Below, piece by piece: positions 1-11,439 of a DNA stretch of 64,000 nucleotides. The stretch is from contig JAQSEB010000022.1 of the NCBI GenBank assembly GCA_030063045.1, positions 2,047,501-2,111,500 of the forward strand, in the 5' to 3' direction. The DNA comes from Pratylenchus scribneri. Lineage: Eukaryota > Nematoda > Chromadorea > Rhabditida > Pratylenchidae. Position numbers and translations under genes: made by a program. Under the pieces are notes generated by a model. It did no database searches. It was not told the DNA's origin and saw only the letters and a program-made list of their open reading frames with translations. Positions within the stretch are counted from its first letter, which is position 1, and each line of letters opens with the position of its first letter.

Positions 1-3000
1 CACTCAAAATGCCAACGCTGGCTCCCTTCCCTCAAATTTGAATTCTGCCACCTCTTCTACAGCCCAACAAAGTGCCCAGCAGCAGTCTGGAGCCGCACAA
101 CATCAACAAACATTGAATGCCCTAAACCAACTGGGTTTGGGTGCAACCACCACCGAAGAACAGGTGAAAATAAATGGAAATGAATGGGAAGGTAGGAGGA
201 ATGTCCTTTTGGAAGTGAATTCAATCAGTCAATTTTTTTTATAAATAAAAAATTAAATTTTTTCCATTTCCCCATTGAAAATATATTTACTCATAATTTT
301 TTGTGCTTTAATTTTTTTCTCGAATAATAAGAATATCGAGAGTGGAACGGGTTTTGGGAAAATGAATCGGTCGAATGATTCGTTAGGGACTTTACAAAGG
401 TCAAAGAATATTCATCAATTCTAACATTTTTGCAGATTTCTCATTTAAACAATTATTCCATTCGAATTTTAATTGGCCCCTAACTGCTGGATGGAATACA
501 AATCTAACCGGAAAACTAAATCTTTCCGGAATGAAACAGAATCTAACCGGAAAACATAAATCTTTCCGGAATGAAACACTATCTAACCAGAAAACATAAA
601 TCTTTCCGGAATGAAACACAATCTAACCGGAAAACACAAATCTTTCCGGAACGAAATACAATCTAACCGGAAAACACAAATCTTTCCGGAACGAAACACA
701 ATCTAACCGGAAAACACAAATCTTTCCGGAATGAAACACAATCTAACCAGAAAACACAAATCTTTCCGGAATGAAACACAATCTAACCGGAAAACACAAA
801 TCTTTCCGGAATGAAACACAAATCTAACCGGAAAACACTAATCTTTCCGGAATGAAACACAAATCTAACCGGAAAACACAAATCTTTCCGGAATGAAACA
901 CAACTCTTTCCGGAAAACCCACATCTTTCCGGAAGAAACATAAATCTAACCGGAAAACACAAATTTTTCCGGAATGAAACACAAATCTAACCGGAAAACA
1001 CAAATCTTTCCGGAATGAAACACAAATCTAACCTGAAAATACAAATCTAACTGGGTGAAACACAAAGGGGATATAACAAAGACCAAAGAAAAAATAACAA
1101 TTCCAACATTTTTGCACATTTCCTATTTAAACAGTTATTCCTTTCGAATTTTAATTGGGCCCCATCCACTTCACAATAATTCCATTTTATTCCACAGGTT
1201 GCGGCAATGAATGCCCAACTTCGTTCGTTGATGGCCTCCCACGACGCAATGTCGGCAATGGAAAGGCTGGCCGCCCATCAACAATGGCAAAAATCATTGT
1301 TGAATTTAAATTCCCTCCAACAACAAAATCCCCTCATCTACGGCCATGCTTTCCCGGCTGCGGCCGCTGCTGCAGCCGCCCTTTTCACTGGCATTGGCGG
1401 AATTGGTCAGTTAATTTTCGCAAACATTTGTGGTCCAGTGGTTTTGTTTTCTGATTTTGCTTTGGGAAATATCAAAAGTTCGAATCCATGCCCAAATGAG
1501 GAAAACCTAAAATGAATATGTGAATAATAAAAAATGTGCACATTTTGTCATAGTTACTCCGATGGGCAAAAAATAATTATATTTTTATTCAACAGAATAC
1601 AGAACCAAAAATCTTTTGTAGATCTCAATTCAGCGGCGGCGAATCCAACTGCTGCACAATATGCGGCCGCCGCCTCACTTTGGCCAAATATTCGGGCGAC
1701 ACTGCAACCATCGGCGGCCAATGCCCAGGATTGGAGTCAACAACAAAAGGCGGCCGCAATTGCCCAACAATTGCAACTCAGATTGCCCGGCAATTTATAT
1801 CAGCAGCCGCAGGTGCCCAAAAGGAATACCAGAAAATTTACATATTATTTATATTTTTAGCAACAATCAAATTCCAATGCCCGTGCCGCCGTTGCCGCTT
1901 CAGCAGTTACGGTGGCCTCCTCCCTTTTCGGGGCATCATCTGCCTTCTCAATGCCCGCAAGCCATCCTCAAAACCAAACAACAAAGTGAGTAAAAAAATA
2001 CCTTCACCTCCCTTTTATTGTTATTTTCAGTAACACTTCGTCCAATAACAATGTTGCCGGCCTTCTCATTGCCGCACAACACAGTGGACAACAACTTCCT
2101 TCCACCTCATCCTCTTCCTCCTCTGCCGCCTATTCCTCATGCACTTCCTCCAATTCCCAACCACCCGGCATCAGGCCAGCGTCCCTTTCCCGCGGTACCT
2201 CCTCCAATTCGATTGCCACTAATTTGGTGCCAACAACAACGGATCAGGCACTAAATGCCGCCGCTGCCCAATTGGCCGCCGCAAGGCAATTGGCCAAAGA
2301 GGCATTGGAAGGGGACCAGGCAAAAGGTGAGGCACATTGTCAAAATGGATTAATTCTACAATCCATTCCATAGGTTGGCAATCCATTGGCATTTCCTGCA
2401 CATCCGCATCCACCGCTGCCAATGCCAATTCCGCTGGTCAAAATGTGTCGCCAATTGTGGCCGCCGCTGCAGCAGCCGCCAGAATGCCCGGCAGCGCCTT
2501 CCAAGGGACGCCGCCCGTAAGCAGTGGCCAATTGCAGCGGATACCAGGTATTGCTTCGGCATTGGCCGCCGCAATGGCAGCCGCACAACAACAAGCAAAT
2601 GGGGGCAATGCCACAGTTTGGCAAACCAACAACAACAATAGCACTCCTCCGGTGATCCCAACGCCAACACCATCGGCCACTCCAGCCAATCTTGTGCCAC
2701 TCAGCACACCGCCAGCCCAGCAGCCATTGGCTCAAAGGCTTTTGTCCTCCTCCAATTCGACCCTTTCCCTCAGTGGCGCATCCAAAAGTAGCAGTGGAGT
2801 TTCCTCACTCCAATCACCGAATGCCCTTTTGATCGGTGGAAAAAATGAACCGAATAGTTGCAACAATTTTAGAGTTCGTTTTTCCCAATATTAAATATTA
2901 ATATAATATTTATCATTTAATAGGATTCATTGTCCTCCGCCTCGGCTTGCACTTCGGCGCTGAACATTTCGGGCACGTCAAGTGCCTTTTCCACTCCGGC

Positions 3001-4229
3001 CCAGCAAAACAGCACCAATTTGAGCACATTAACAGCGGCAATGTTTGCAGCAGAAGAAGCGGCCAAAAGGCAAAGTGCAGAAGAAAAACAGCAGCAACAA
3101 ATCATTGGGCAGAGAAGGGCCAGCACCGGTGGAGAATTGGCCCAAAAAGAAATTAACAACACCAAAAGCAGGGAGAAAGGAATAAAAACAACGATGGCAT
3201 CCATGGTGGGTTACTATTAAATAATTCCTATTTATTATTAATCCTTTTTTTCAGGTGAAGGCCGAATCAATCCGACCAAAAAGTGGATCCACAAATAGGC
3301 CAATCTCAATTGCGACTGACCTCAACCAATTGCAAATTGAGAACAAAAATGGGGCAGAAGAGTCGAAGAATGGGGGAAGACAATTGATGGAATGTGACAG
3401 TTCGGTGCCTTCGCCTCCTTCCAAACAACAGGACGAGGAAATGTTGCCGAGACCAAGCAGTTCAATGATGATGAAGGAAGAGGAGGGGGAAGGGGAGGAT
3501 TGTAAAGGTAATTTCAGAGTATGGAAAATGATGATCCAATTTATATTTATAGCTGATCCAATTTCGAGGAAAAGGCACTCGGATTCGGGCGATGGGAATA
3601 TGGACAAACCAAGGCCAATGAAACAGCCGAGAAAAAGCAACGAAGTTGCCCGGTTGCTGAATGATCTAACAGCAGGAAATTGTATGTTTTTAGAGGGAGA
3701 AGAAATGGGCCAAAATATAATGGAAGGGAAAGAATTTGGAACAATTGAGGAGGAAAATGGAAAATCCAAATTGGGAGGAGAATTCGAAGTAGTGAATCAG
3801 ATAGAACCAAAAGAAAAATTTGAAGAATGGAGAGGCGAAAACTTGATTGAACTTGGTGGAAAAAATTTGAATGAGACGGGGGAAAAATTCAGCGAAAAAA
3901 TTAGTTCGACAAATGGACGAACTTATGGTTGGTGGAGGAAAAATAGTTGGAAGGATAGTTTGGAGGATGTAGAAGACGAGGTGAATGATCCAACATCTTC
4001 GTCATGCACACCGGACTCATCAGATTCAAACTGTTCTAGCAATACAGAAATTGTAGAGGGACTCAATGAAAAAGAAATGATTTCGGCTATAGGAGGGAGA
4101 AAAACATTGATTTTGGAGGAAAATTGGTTGGATGTATTTTGTTACGATGATGATGAAGGACAAAAAAGTAAGGAAATTCTGGAATATCAACGAAAAAACA
4201 TCAAAAAAGAGAAAGAAAAATTCAGTTAG
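1..4229 (+). CDS. Unrecognised Q/A/S-rich nuclear-type protein, 5' end missing
   Basis: The reading frame is open from the window edge, so the start lies outside. Exons joined by eye are about 1-161, 1199-1407, 1621-1818, 1861-1990, 2031-2325, 2373-2870, 2924-3204, 3255-3508 and 3553-4229, each with GT-AG borders and compatible phase. The first two thirds are runs of Gln, Ala, Ser, Asn and Thr with poly-Ala tracts. The last third is Glu/Lys-rich, with basic clusters such as SRKRHSDSGDG and KPRPMKQPRKSNE that could act as nuclear localisation signals. I see no zinc finger, homeodomain or WD repeat. The composition resembles transcriptional co-regulators, but no family is recognised and no function is assigned. 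The first intron is about 1 kb and carries a tandem array. The gene ends in TAG shortly before an AT-rich spacer. Confidence 0.7.
495..1066. repeat. Tandem array 1, ~40-bp unit with two CCGGAA cores
   Basis: About fourteen head-to-tail copies of a roughly 40-bp unit, each containing 'aatctaaccggaaaacac' followed by 'aaatctttccggaatgaaa'. It lies wholly inside the first visible intron of the Q/A/S-rich gene. Its TTTCCGGAA core is shared with the arrays near 13, 21.5 and 38 kb. Confidence 0.9.
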
Positions 4230-4579
4230 TTTTCATAAAAGAATGCTAAAATACTGATTAATTGGATTCTGCTTGCTTTTCTGCTATTTTGCCAATCAAT
4301 CAATATAATCCATGCATACTGTAAAAAAAATCCATTCATCTACTTTTCAAAATTGCGCTTAATTTTTTTTTAATAAAAATGACATTAAATCCAAATATTT
4401 TAAAAATTAAACTCAAAAAAAAATTAAATTTTGTTTTTGTTTTTTTGATGATTCGCATTTTTCGATTATAGTTTCAAGTCATCTCCAATTTACATCTTCC
4501 CAAATTCTGATAGGATAGTATTAAAAAACAAAAATTAATTATGTTTTCTATCGGTCATTTTTAAGGTTCTTGGCAATAC
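4230..4579. other. AT-rich spacer, no gene seen
   Basis: Homopolymeric A and T stretches separate the first gene's stop from the start of the PHD gene. I see no further feature. Confidence 0.6.
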
Positions 4580-6419
4580 ATGGCTGAAAAACAACAACAA
4601 CGAGTGGCAATTTCTACCAAGAATAAAGCTATGAATTCGAAAGACGACAAAGTGACCAACAAAGCTGGCAAAAAACCGTTGCGATTGGACGAACGAAAAC
4701 AACTCGAAATCGAGAAAAAGAAGACGCACAAAATGATGCGCCAAATCAGCGATTCGGAAAGCAGCATTGACGAACAACCGGAGGATGATGAGACGGAGAA
4801 GGTCAAGAATAGCATTGTGGCTGATAGCGAAGATGACACGAAAAGCAACAAGAAAATCGCGAAGGAGAAAATGTTGAAGCGAAAGGTCAGTTGAATTGAA
4901 CATTTGTTAACAAAATCAGTGGCGTAACCAGAAATTTTATTTCGGGGAGGGCAAATTCCAAAAAAAATGAGTTTATAGGGGTGTATTTTTAAAAATTGTA
5001 CAGAAAAAATTGAAATCTTTCACAATTTTTTACGAAAATTCCATCTAGAAAAGCTTAAAAACTTATGCGAGCGCCGATAGGCGGAGCGCGAAAATTTTGC
5101 CTTTTTTAAGAATTTTTCAAGAAAAAATATTTCTTTTTTCTCCGATTTCATTTCGGGGAGGGCAATTGCCCCTTTTGCCCCCCTCTGGTTACGCCACTGA
5201 ACAAAATGAAAACCTTAAGGTTGTAAAAATAGAGAACCTTAAGATTATAAAATAAACCCTAAAAATACGAATAGTTATACCAAATTCATATTTAAATTTG
5301 ATTATTCAGACCATGCGCTACAATCGTTCTACCAGTTCGGCCAGTTCAGACTCCATCCCGACCTTCAATTTCGATGAAAGCGACAGGAAGAAAAGCTTCT
5401 CTGCTGATTCGGACTCCGACAATGAACGTCCATCACGGAAAGGAGGAAAGCCAGCAATGGCAAATAAGAATGGAAACCTTCTCAATGGAGGAACATCGTC
5501 GACTGGAATTGCGGCCGGCAAACGAAAACTTCTTTCTTCGGCACCGACCAAAAAATCAACTGCAATTGAGTCAAAATTGGTCAATGGACACAACAATGGA
5601 ACGACGACGGAGACCAACGGAAAGAAACGGGGCCCAAAACCGGTTGAGGTCATTTTGAGAAATTTATTCTAAATAATTAAATTAATTTTTAAGGAGAAGA
5701 AAGGCCCAGGCCGCACCCGAAAGAACACGGTTGGCTCGACAAATTCATCGGTTGCTGCCTCAACTCGTTCTGCTGCTGGTGGGAAGAAGAAATCTGAGAA
5801 TGGGAAGCCGGGCCGAAAGGCAGGAACAACAAATGGACGTGGGAAGAAGAATGCGGCCGTATCGGACAATGAAGAGGACGAAGAAAAGAACAACAATTCG
5901 GACGCAGAATCGGATCTTGGCGATGTGCGGCCGGTGACCAAACCAATGAATGGAGGTTAAATTTTCAAGCAAATTAAACAAAACAATCATAATTTTTAGG
6001 GACGGTGGTCAAGGGAAAGCGAGGTCGCAAGGCTGGCAGCGGGAAAAAGCAAATGGCCGCTGAAACGGAGAATACCGTCATGGAGGATTGGACCGGCGGA
6101 AAGGGTGACCCGGAGAAATGTGCTCATGAGGAATGCAAACGTCCAAAGGAAATGTCCATCAATTGGGTGCAGTGTGACGAGTGTGATGAGGTTGGTCGGC
6201 GATCGGGTTGGGCCCTATTTAATTAATCATCAAAATATTAAAAAATTAATTTTTAAATATTTCCAGTGGTTCCATTCCATCTGCGTTTTCGGGAAGAACA
6301 CAATGCCAAATGAAGAGGACAAGTGGTATTGCGTTGCGTGCCAACCGAATCATGGGAATTCAAGCAGCATCGTTGATGAGGCCGCATCCACTTCCAACAA
6401 TTCCACTTTGCATACCTAG
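4580..6419 (+). CDS. Small basic chromatin-type protein with C-terminal PHD finger
   Basis: Five introns join six exons: about 4580-4886, 5311-5649, 5695-5955, 6000-6189 and 6267-6419 hold most of the protein. The first 350 or so residues are charged and disordered (Lys, Glu, Asp, Ser), with repeated basic patches KPGRKAG, GRGKK and KRGRKAG that resemble AT-hooks. The C-terminus is a PHD zinc finger: Cys pairs in KCAHEECKRP and VQCDECDE, then WFHSICVFG and WYCVAC as the last pair. The sequence INWVQCDECDEWFH is closest, from memory, to the third PHD finger of KDM5/Lid demethylases. No JmjC, ARID or C5HC2 domain is present, so this is not a whole KDM5. A histone-tail-reading or DNA-associated role is inferred. 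The first long intron holds a MITE. Confidence 0.8.
4917..5199. mobile_element. Non-autonomous hAT-type MITE, 283 bp
   Basis: The left end CAGTGGCGTAACCAGA is the exact reverse complement of the right end TCTGGTTACGCCACTG. Both sides are flanked by the same 8-bp direct repeat AACAAAAT (4909-4916 and 5200-5207), the target-site length expected for hAT transposases. There is no coding capacity. It sits in an intron of the PHD-finger gene. Both subterminal regions carry a further 'tttcggggagggcaa' copy. Confidence 0.9.
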
Positions 6420-7167
6420 AGGGACCAGACGAAAATGAAGAATATGGACTTGGATTGACCACTGCAGTTGTGCCATTTAAATCAATTCCCTTCCATCCTT
6501 GATCCATTTATGATACCTTGCCTGTTGCCTTCTCCATCTCAACCCCAACTTCCTTCCTTTCACAATAAAATATGGCATTTATTTTCGACAATTTCCTACA
6601 AAATTTATCTCCTCATTCAAACCAATCCAAACAATCTTCGACCAACTCCTCTAATCTGTATCCCCTCCCACCTAACTTTGTTGATATTTTGCGTTGTTTC
6701 ACAATCAACTCTCTTCCCAAAGATGTATCCAATCCAAAATCCATTCACCCTAATCCATACTGACCTCTCATCTCACATGAATATATTTTATTTTACATTC
6801 ATTCATTCGTTTATTCCAAATATATTACAATATTCTGGGCATTGATAAAAACAATATTTCCTGATTTCAAATTGATAAATAAATTTAAAATACTCAATTT
6901 ATTTTTGACGGGTTTACATTTTGCCTCCTCTCCTTTCTCAGTCAACGAAGTCCATTCGATGGAATAATGGATGAATCGAAACTAATTGCTTCTATTTCAA
7001 TATTAGGTTCGGAATTTGACTTTAAACCTTAATTGTCTATATGAAATATAATCCATCTATCAAAATGATACAATCCTCTATTTTTATTCATTTAATGGAT
7101 AGTAAATTGCTGACAATTTTGAATAAAATTTATATTTTCCGGTCCAATTCCTTTGTATGTTTGGGAA
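6420..7167. other. 3' flanks of two convergent genes, no gene seen
   Basis: AT-rich sequence with AATAAA-type signals around 6564 and 6880. Short open frames here are proline/serine-rich shadows without family similarity. Confidence 0.6.
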
Positions 7168-8248
7168 TTAATATGTGTATTCTGCTTTGAAATTTTTGGC
7201 CATAACACCGTATTGGTTATTGGCAACACAAGCATAAATGCCTTGATCGCCCATTGTTGCTGGATCAATTTCCAATTTGCTCTAAAAATTATATGGCATA
7301 TGTTCTATGAGTTTATGTTTTAATATTTACCCAAATTTCATTTTTGCCTATTGGTTTTTCGTAGTAATGGGCATTCGGTTTTGGCTGCATTTCTGCGCCT
7401 TCTTTGAACCATTTTATCATTGGCCGAGGATCTCCTTGTGCTTTACAGATTAATCTAAAAATTTGGCCCATCAAAATTGCCATATTTTTATGCCACCCAC
7501 CTTAATTTGAAGCCAAGTCGAAATATTTGACTAAAATGTGAACCAGTGATGATTTGGGCACTTTAAAATAATTGCAAAATATTAATTTTATTTTTAAAAA
7601 CGGATTTAAGCAGTAAAAAAACGCTTAAAATTCCCAAAAGGCCGAAAGGCTCTCGGCTTTCCTGTATGAGAGAAGAGAGAGCCATTCATTAAATTTGAAT
7701 TTTCCAAATTTTGGCAAATTTATTATGACAATTTGTCTCACACTATCACACAATATTTTTATTCCTGCTAACCAATTCTAGTCACACTATTTCTTGGTTT
7801 TTATGTCTGCCATTTATTCTCTCTCAAACCTTCTAGGAGAGAAAGGTCGTCGGAAGAACACAACCACCTCCTCGCCCGAGAGGAGGTCTTTCTTGCTCTC
7901 CTCGCCTTCCTTCAATCCACCTCAACCAACAACCCACCCAAACAAGAACCAACCAACCACTACCACTTACTAAAAGGAGAACAAGGCAAAAGCGCCATTG
8001 CATATCATTTTAATTAATCACAACATTTTGTCAATACCCAAATTAAGCATCATTTTTAAGATTCTTACCCGGTTGTCCAAAACTTGGTTTGAAATAAGAC
8101 TGAATTCGGCCACTTGCGCAAATTGAATATTGGTTTTGCCCTTGCCTTTGCCGCCTCTACGTCCACCTCTTCCGTCTGTTGTTCCGATTGAGAGAAGCAG
8201 TAACAAAAAGATGAACAAAATTGTGGTCCGAGTAACATTGCCGACCAT
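7168..8248 (-). CDS. Secreted single-immunoglobulin-domain protein (OIG-4/ZIG-like)
   Basis: The chosen start at 8248 opens a clear signal peptide: MVGNVTRTT followed by the hydrophobic run ILFIFLLLLLSIG. After it comes a basic GRGGRRGGKGKGK stretch. The Ig domain is split over downstream exons near 7560-7502, 7450-7332 and 7281-7168. It shows the first Ig Cys in RLICKAQGDPRP, the core Trp in IKWFKEGAE, and DQGIYACVANNQYG with the second Cys, ending AEYTY. The layout of signal peptide, Gly/Arg-rich linker and one I-set Ig domain resembles nematode OIG-4, an extracellular scaffold at neuromuscular junctions; that name is from memory. The join between the first exon (donor near 8069) and the exon ending near 7560 is out of phase, so a small exon between 7580 and 8060 is probably missing from my model. 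Confidence 0.7.
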
Positions 8249-9169
8249 TCTTGAAGATGGAATGGACGAATTGAAAGAAGATTGGCCGCGCCACAATTGG
8301 ATAAAGAAGAATGGAATAAAAATGCCAAAATCTGCTGGGTCAAATGAAAAGAATTTATTGGCTTCAAAGCATCGAAGTTCTTTGAGAATGTTGGTCTCCT
8401 TGATGGATTCGAAAAAGCGACAAACCCTAATGCAATTCCTTCGGCCCGAATTCAAGCGATATATCAAACGGTGAGTTATACTTTTAATAGGAAATTTACT
8501 TAAAAAGTTGACAAAATTTTTGGGTATCCTAACGCCAATATTAATTAATATCGGTTAAGGATGACAGAATCAAAGTCATCCGACATTAAATTATAAACTT
8601 TCAATTGAATGTGAAGAGAACAATCATCAAAGAGGCAGTTGTTTGGAGATAATCTTCCCTTTGGCCACTTCAATTTCTCTCTATTAACCTTTTTGGACTA
8701 AATCTTCCCTCCTTAGCAATTAATAAGCTTCTGAATTCCCTCCTTCCCTAAATCCATGTTCCTTCCTTCTAAATCCCGATTCTTGGTATCATCAAAATTA
8801 TATCCATTTCAGGTAAATGAATCAGATATTCTTCCGCTCTTCATAGTCCATTCAAATCCCTCCCAATTCCTCTTCTCCCCCATTATTCCTCCTCCTTTTT
8901 GCTGTTTAGAGAAGGAAGGGCATGTGGAAAGGGAGAAGAAGACTTATTGATTGAAGCCGGTCCCCCAGACCAATGGATTCTCCTTCTTCCCGTCCCCCCT
9001 AGGGCAGTCCGATGAAATGAGGGTAGGTGGAAAAGGCAATGGGGTATAGGAAAAGGAAGTAATGAAATGAAAGCAGTTTTGGAAATGGTATGAATGAATG
9101 AATTTGTGTGAATTATTGTATCAAAAATATTAAACCTTTGATGATGTACACATATCAAATTATAGTGCA
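8249..9169. other. Intergenic, divergent 5' flanks
   Basis: Pyrimidine-rich and AT-rich sequence between the minus-strand Ig gene and the plus-strand C2H2 gene. No conserved coding sequence is recognised; both promoters probably lie here. Confidence 0.5.
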
Positions 9170-10503
9170 ATGCACCGGCCGATGAAGCCAATCAAAGGCC
9201 TACAGAAATTGACGAAATGCTCGCCTCAATCCACTTCAATTAGATTCAAAATTGGGCAGAAATTGTCCAGATGCCTTGTCCGGCGTTCCATCGACCCAAA
9301 GCCATTGCCTCGATTGCCAATGTTTTATTGCCAAAAATGCGGATTAACTTCAAAGAAACTTCGAGTTTTGGACAATCACATTTGTGGCAAAAGGATTCAA
9401 GAATACAAAAATGGTTTTTAACATTTTATTATTTCCATTATTTGATTTAATTTTCCAGTTTCACAAATTGTTGAGCTGGGTTTCCGGAGTCGAATCAAAG
9501 ATGCGTTGGCCGTTTTGGAGAGGGCGCCGAGGCCGCAGGCATTTTCCCTGGTCAAAACCAAACATCAATATGCGAATGAAGACAGAAATGATCCATTTAT
9601 TGAAGATGGTGGACACAGCCATCAACCAAAATCATTATTGTGAGTAAAAATGGATTATAATAATAATAATCTTTGCTTTCTTTTCTAGCCAAATAAGTTG
9701 GTATATTATTCAACGATTGTATGGATTGGACCGGAATTTTGCTCGAATTAAAACAGCCCAATCATTGATCCAAAATGCCCCACAACCATCAACTTCAACC
9801 ACACCAAACATTGATGACCATGATTATTCTCTACAAAGACATTCCACCTTATCCGCAGAAAACATTATTGCCAATTTTGATATTCCCCATTCATCATCAC
9901 AATCAAATTGCATCACAAAAACAACGAAAGAATATTCCAAAGACCAAATCGAGGAGAAAATGGTTGGTGAAAAAATCAAAAATTATTTCCATTATTTTCT
10001 TTTTTAGGTTAATTCTCTGAATGGAAATGCTTTTTTCTGCCAACGTTGTTGTCGACTTTTTGGCCGCTATTCGGATTGGGACAATCATTTGCAATTGCCG
10101 GACAATCGGAATGAACTGAATAGCCAAATTGATTGTGCGGCCAATGCGGATGATTTAACAGAAATTCAAGTAAATTTGATTTAAGACCATTTTTATATTT
10201 TATTTTTAGGTCAATTCCGGTGAACTTTTTCCCATTTCCGGTCTGCTCATTCCCAGAAATACGGACGAAGAAATTCCTCGAGCAAATTCAAATAAATGGG
10301 AATGCACAAAATGTTCGGCCAGAGGATTTCTGACACGGCCAGAATTTCATTCACATTTGATGAAATGTGCAGCAATTTTGGGCAAAATGGAGGAAAAACA
10401 ACCAACAAAGAAGAATGGCTTCATAAATATGAAACAACAATTGAAAGTGAATAATGCAACGATTGTGAAAAGAAATGGAAAGAAAAAGAGAAAATTGAAA
10501 TGA
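9170..10503 (+). CDS. C2H2-type zinc-finger protein
   Basis: Exons are about 9170-9412, 9460-9639, 9690-9960, 10009-10168 and 10210-10503, all with GT-AG borders and consistent phase. Three Cys-pair modules are visible: FYCQKCG with a later HIC in exon 1, FFCQRCCRLFGRYSDWDNHL in exon 4, and WECTKCSARGFLTRPEFHSHLMKC in exon 5. Spacings are irregular and second ligands vary (Cys or His), so these are divergent C2H2/C2HC fingers rather than a tandem DNA-reading array. Between them are low-complexity Ser/Gln/Asn regions, and the C-terminus is strongly basic (KRNGKKKRKLK). A nuclear or nucleic-acid-binding role is inferred. I do not recognise the orthologue. The upstream start is uncertain because an in-frame Met also follows a few codons later. 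Confidence 0.7.
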
Positions 10504-10865
10504 ATAATCCAATCCAAACATTGAAAGCCCAAATTGACACTAAAATAATTCACTTTATTATTCCCCAATCAATCAATCAATAATTCTGATCAAAATCAAA
10601 TCAAAAACTCAATTCAAATTCACTTAAATTGATCACATCTCTTCCAAAACCGAAAACCCGAGTCTTTCTTTTCATCTTGTCATTCCCTCGCCATAATATC
10701 TGCTGAAAATTATTTTTGACATTGTTTTAAATATTTGCCGATAAAACAATAAAAATAATTTTAATTGCATTTTTGGTTAATTTCCAAGGAATTCCGATGA
10801 AATATTAATCATTTTTTAATTAATTAAATCTAGACAATTATTACAAAAGACAATAAATTATTTGG
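10504..10865. other. Spacer before the UQCR10 gene
   Basis: AT-rich, with no gene recognised. The same-strand gene on the right starts about 360 bp after the zinc-finger stop, a spacing that would also allow an operon. Confidence 0.5.
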
Positions 10866-11063
10866 ATGGCTCTCACCGGCGCTTTCTATCGAACATTTGG
10901 ACGGCGTTTCTCCACCGTGTTGCTTTTCTCTGTGTGCGGCGCAATCGCATTGGATGCTTATGTGAATGGATTGACCGAATATATTTGGGATTATCACAAT
11001 TATGGCAAACAATGGAAGGACATAAAGCATAAATATGCCATTGAAAAAGCAGATGAAGAATGA
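10866..11063 (+). CDS. Cytochrome b-c1 complex subunit 9 (UQCR10/QCR9 family)
   Basis: A single uninterrupted exon encodes 65 residues, the usual size for this family. The N-terminal YRTFGRRFST is followed by one membrane segment (VLLFSVCGAIALDAYV). The family-typical C-terminus comes next: IWDYHNYGKQWKDIKHKY, matching the 'W..IKHKY' end of vertebrate UQCR10. The protein is a small structural subunit of respiratory complex III in the mitochondrial inner membrane, packing near the Rieske protein and cytochrome c1. No cleavable presequence is expected. There are no introns, unlike most neighbours. Confidence 0.92.
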   Translation: MALTGAFYRTFGRRFSTVLLFSVCGAIALDAYVNGLTEYIWDYHNYGKQWKDIKHKYAIEKADEE

Positions 11064-11171
11064 GGTTATCCAAAAATATATAATAAATTTGTTAATAGAA
11101 TTAAAACCCAATAAAACATCGGAATAAACGATATTTTGGATAGTATTTTATCTGCTATCTGGCGAAAAGAA

Positions 11172-11439
11172 CTTAATGGTTCCGAATAGACGCCTATGCC
11201 CAAAAGTATATTAAATCGATAGATCGCGTCAAGACGAAGACACTTATTGGTTTATTAGTTATCATGGTTTGATCAAAAATCAGGAGTTTAAGTTTGAACC
11301 TTCCTTCGTTTTTGATCCAAAACTAATTTACTGATAAAATCGAATAATCAAACAATTATCAAATGAGGCATCTCGTCAAGATCTATCAATTGGGTATTAG
11401 ATTTTAGGATCCACATCCAGGATAAACCACTGAACCGTT
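11172..11439. repeat. Degenerate inverted-repeat element, copy A
   Basis: The two ends are partly complementary: 'aatcgatagatcgcgtcaa' near 11215 pairs with the region around 11375-11390. The right end, read on the minus strand, resembles the left end of the element at 46011 (both carry 'cggttca.tggttt.tcct' and 'ccaattgatagat'). Probably an old MITE copy; exact ends are unclear. Confidence 0.55.

Noticed and set aside
401..619. Minus-strand frame with repeated FPVRF-like units
   Set aside because: It is the translation of tandem array 1, within an intron of the plus-strand gene.
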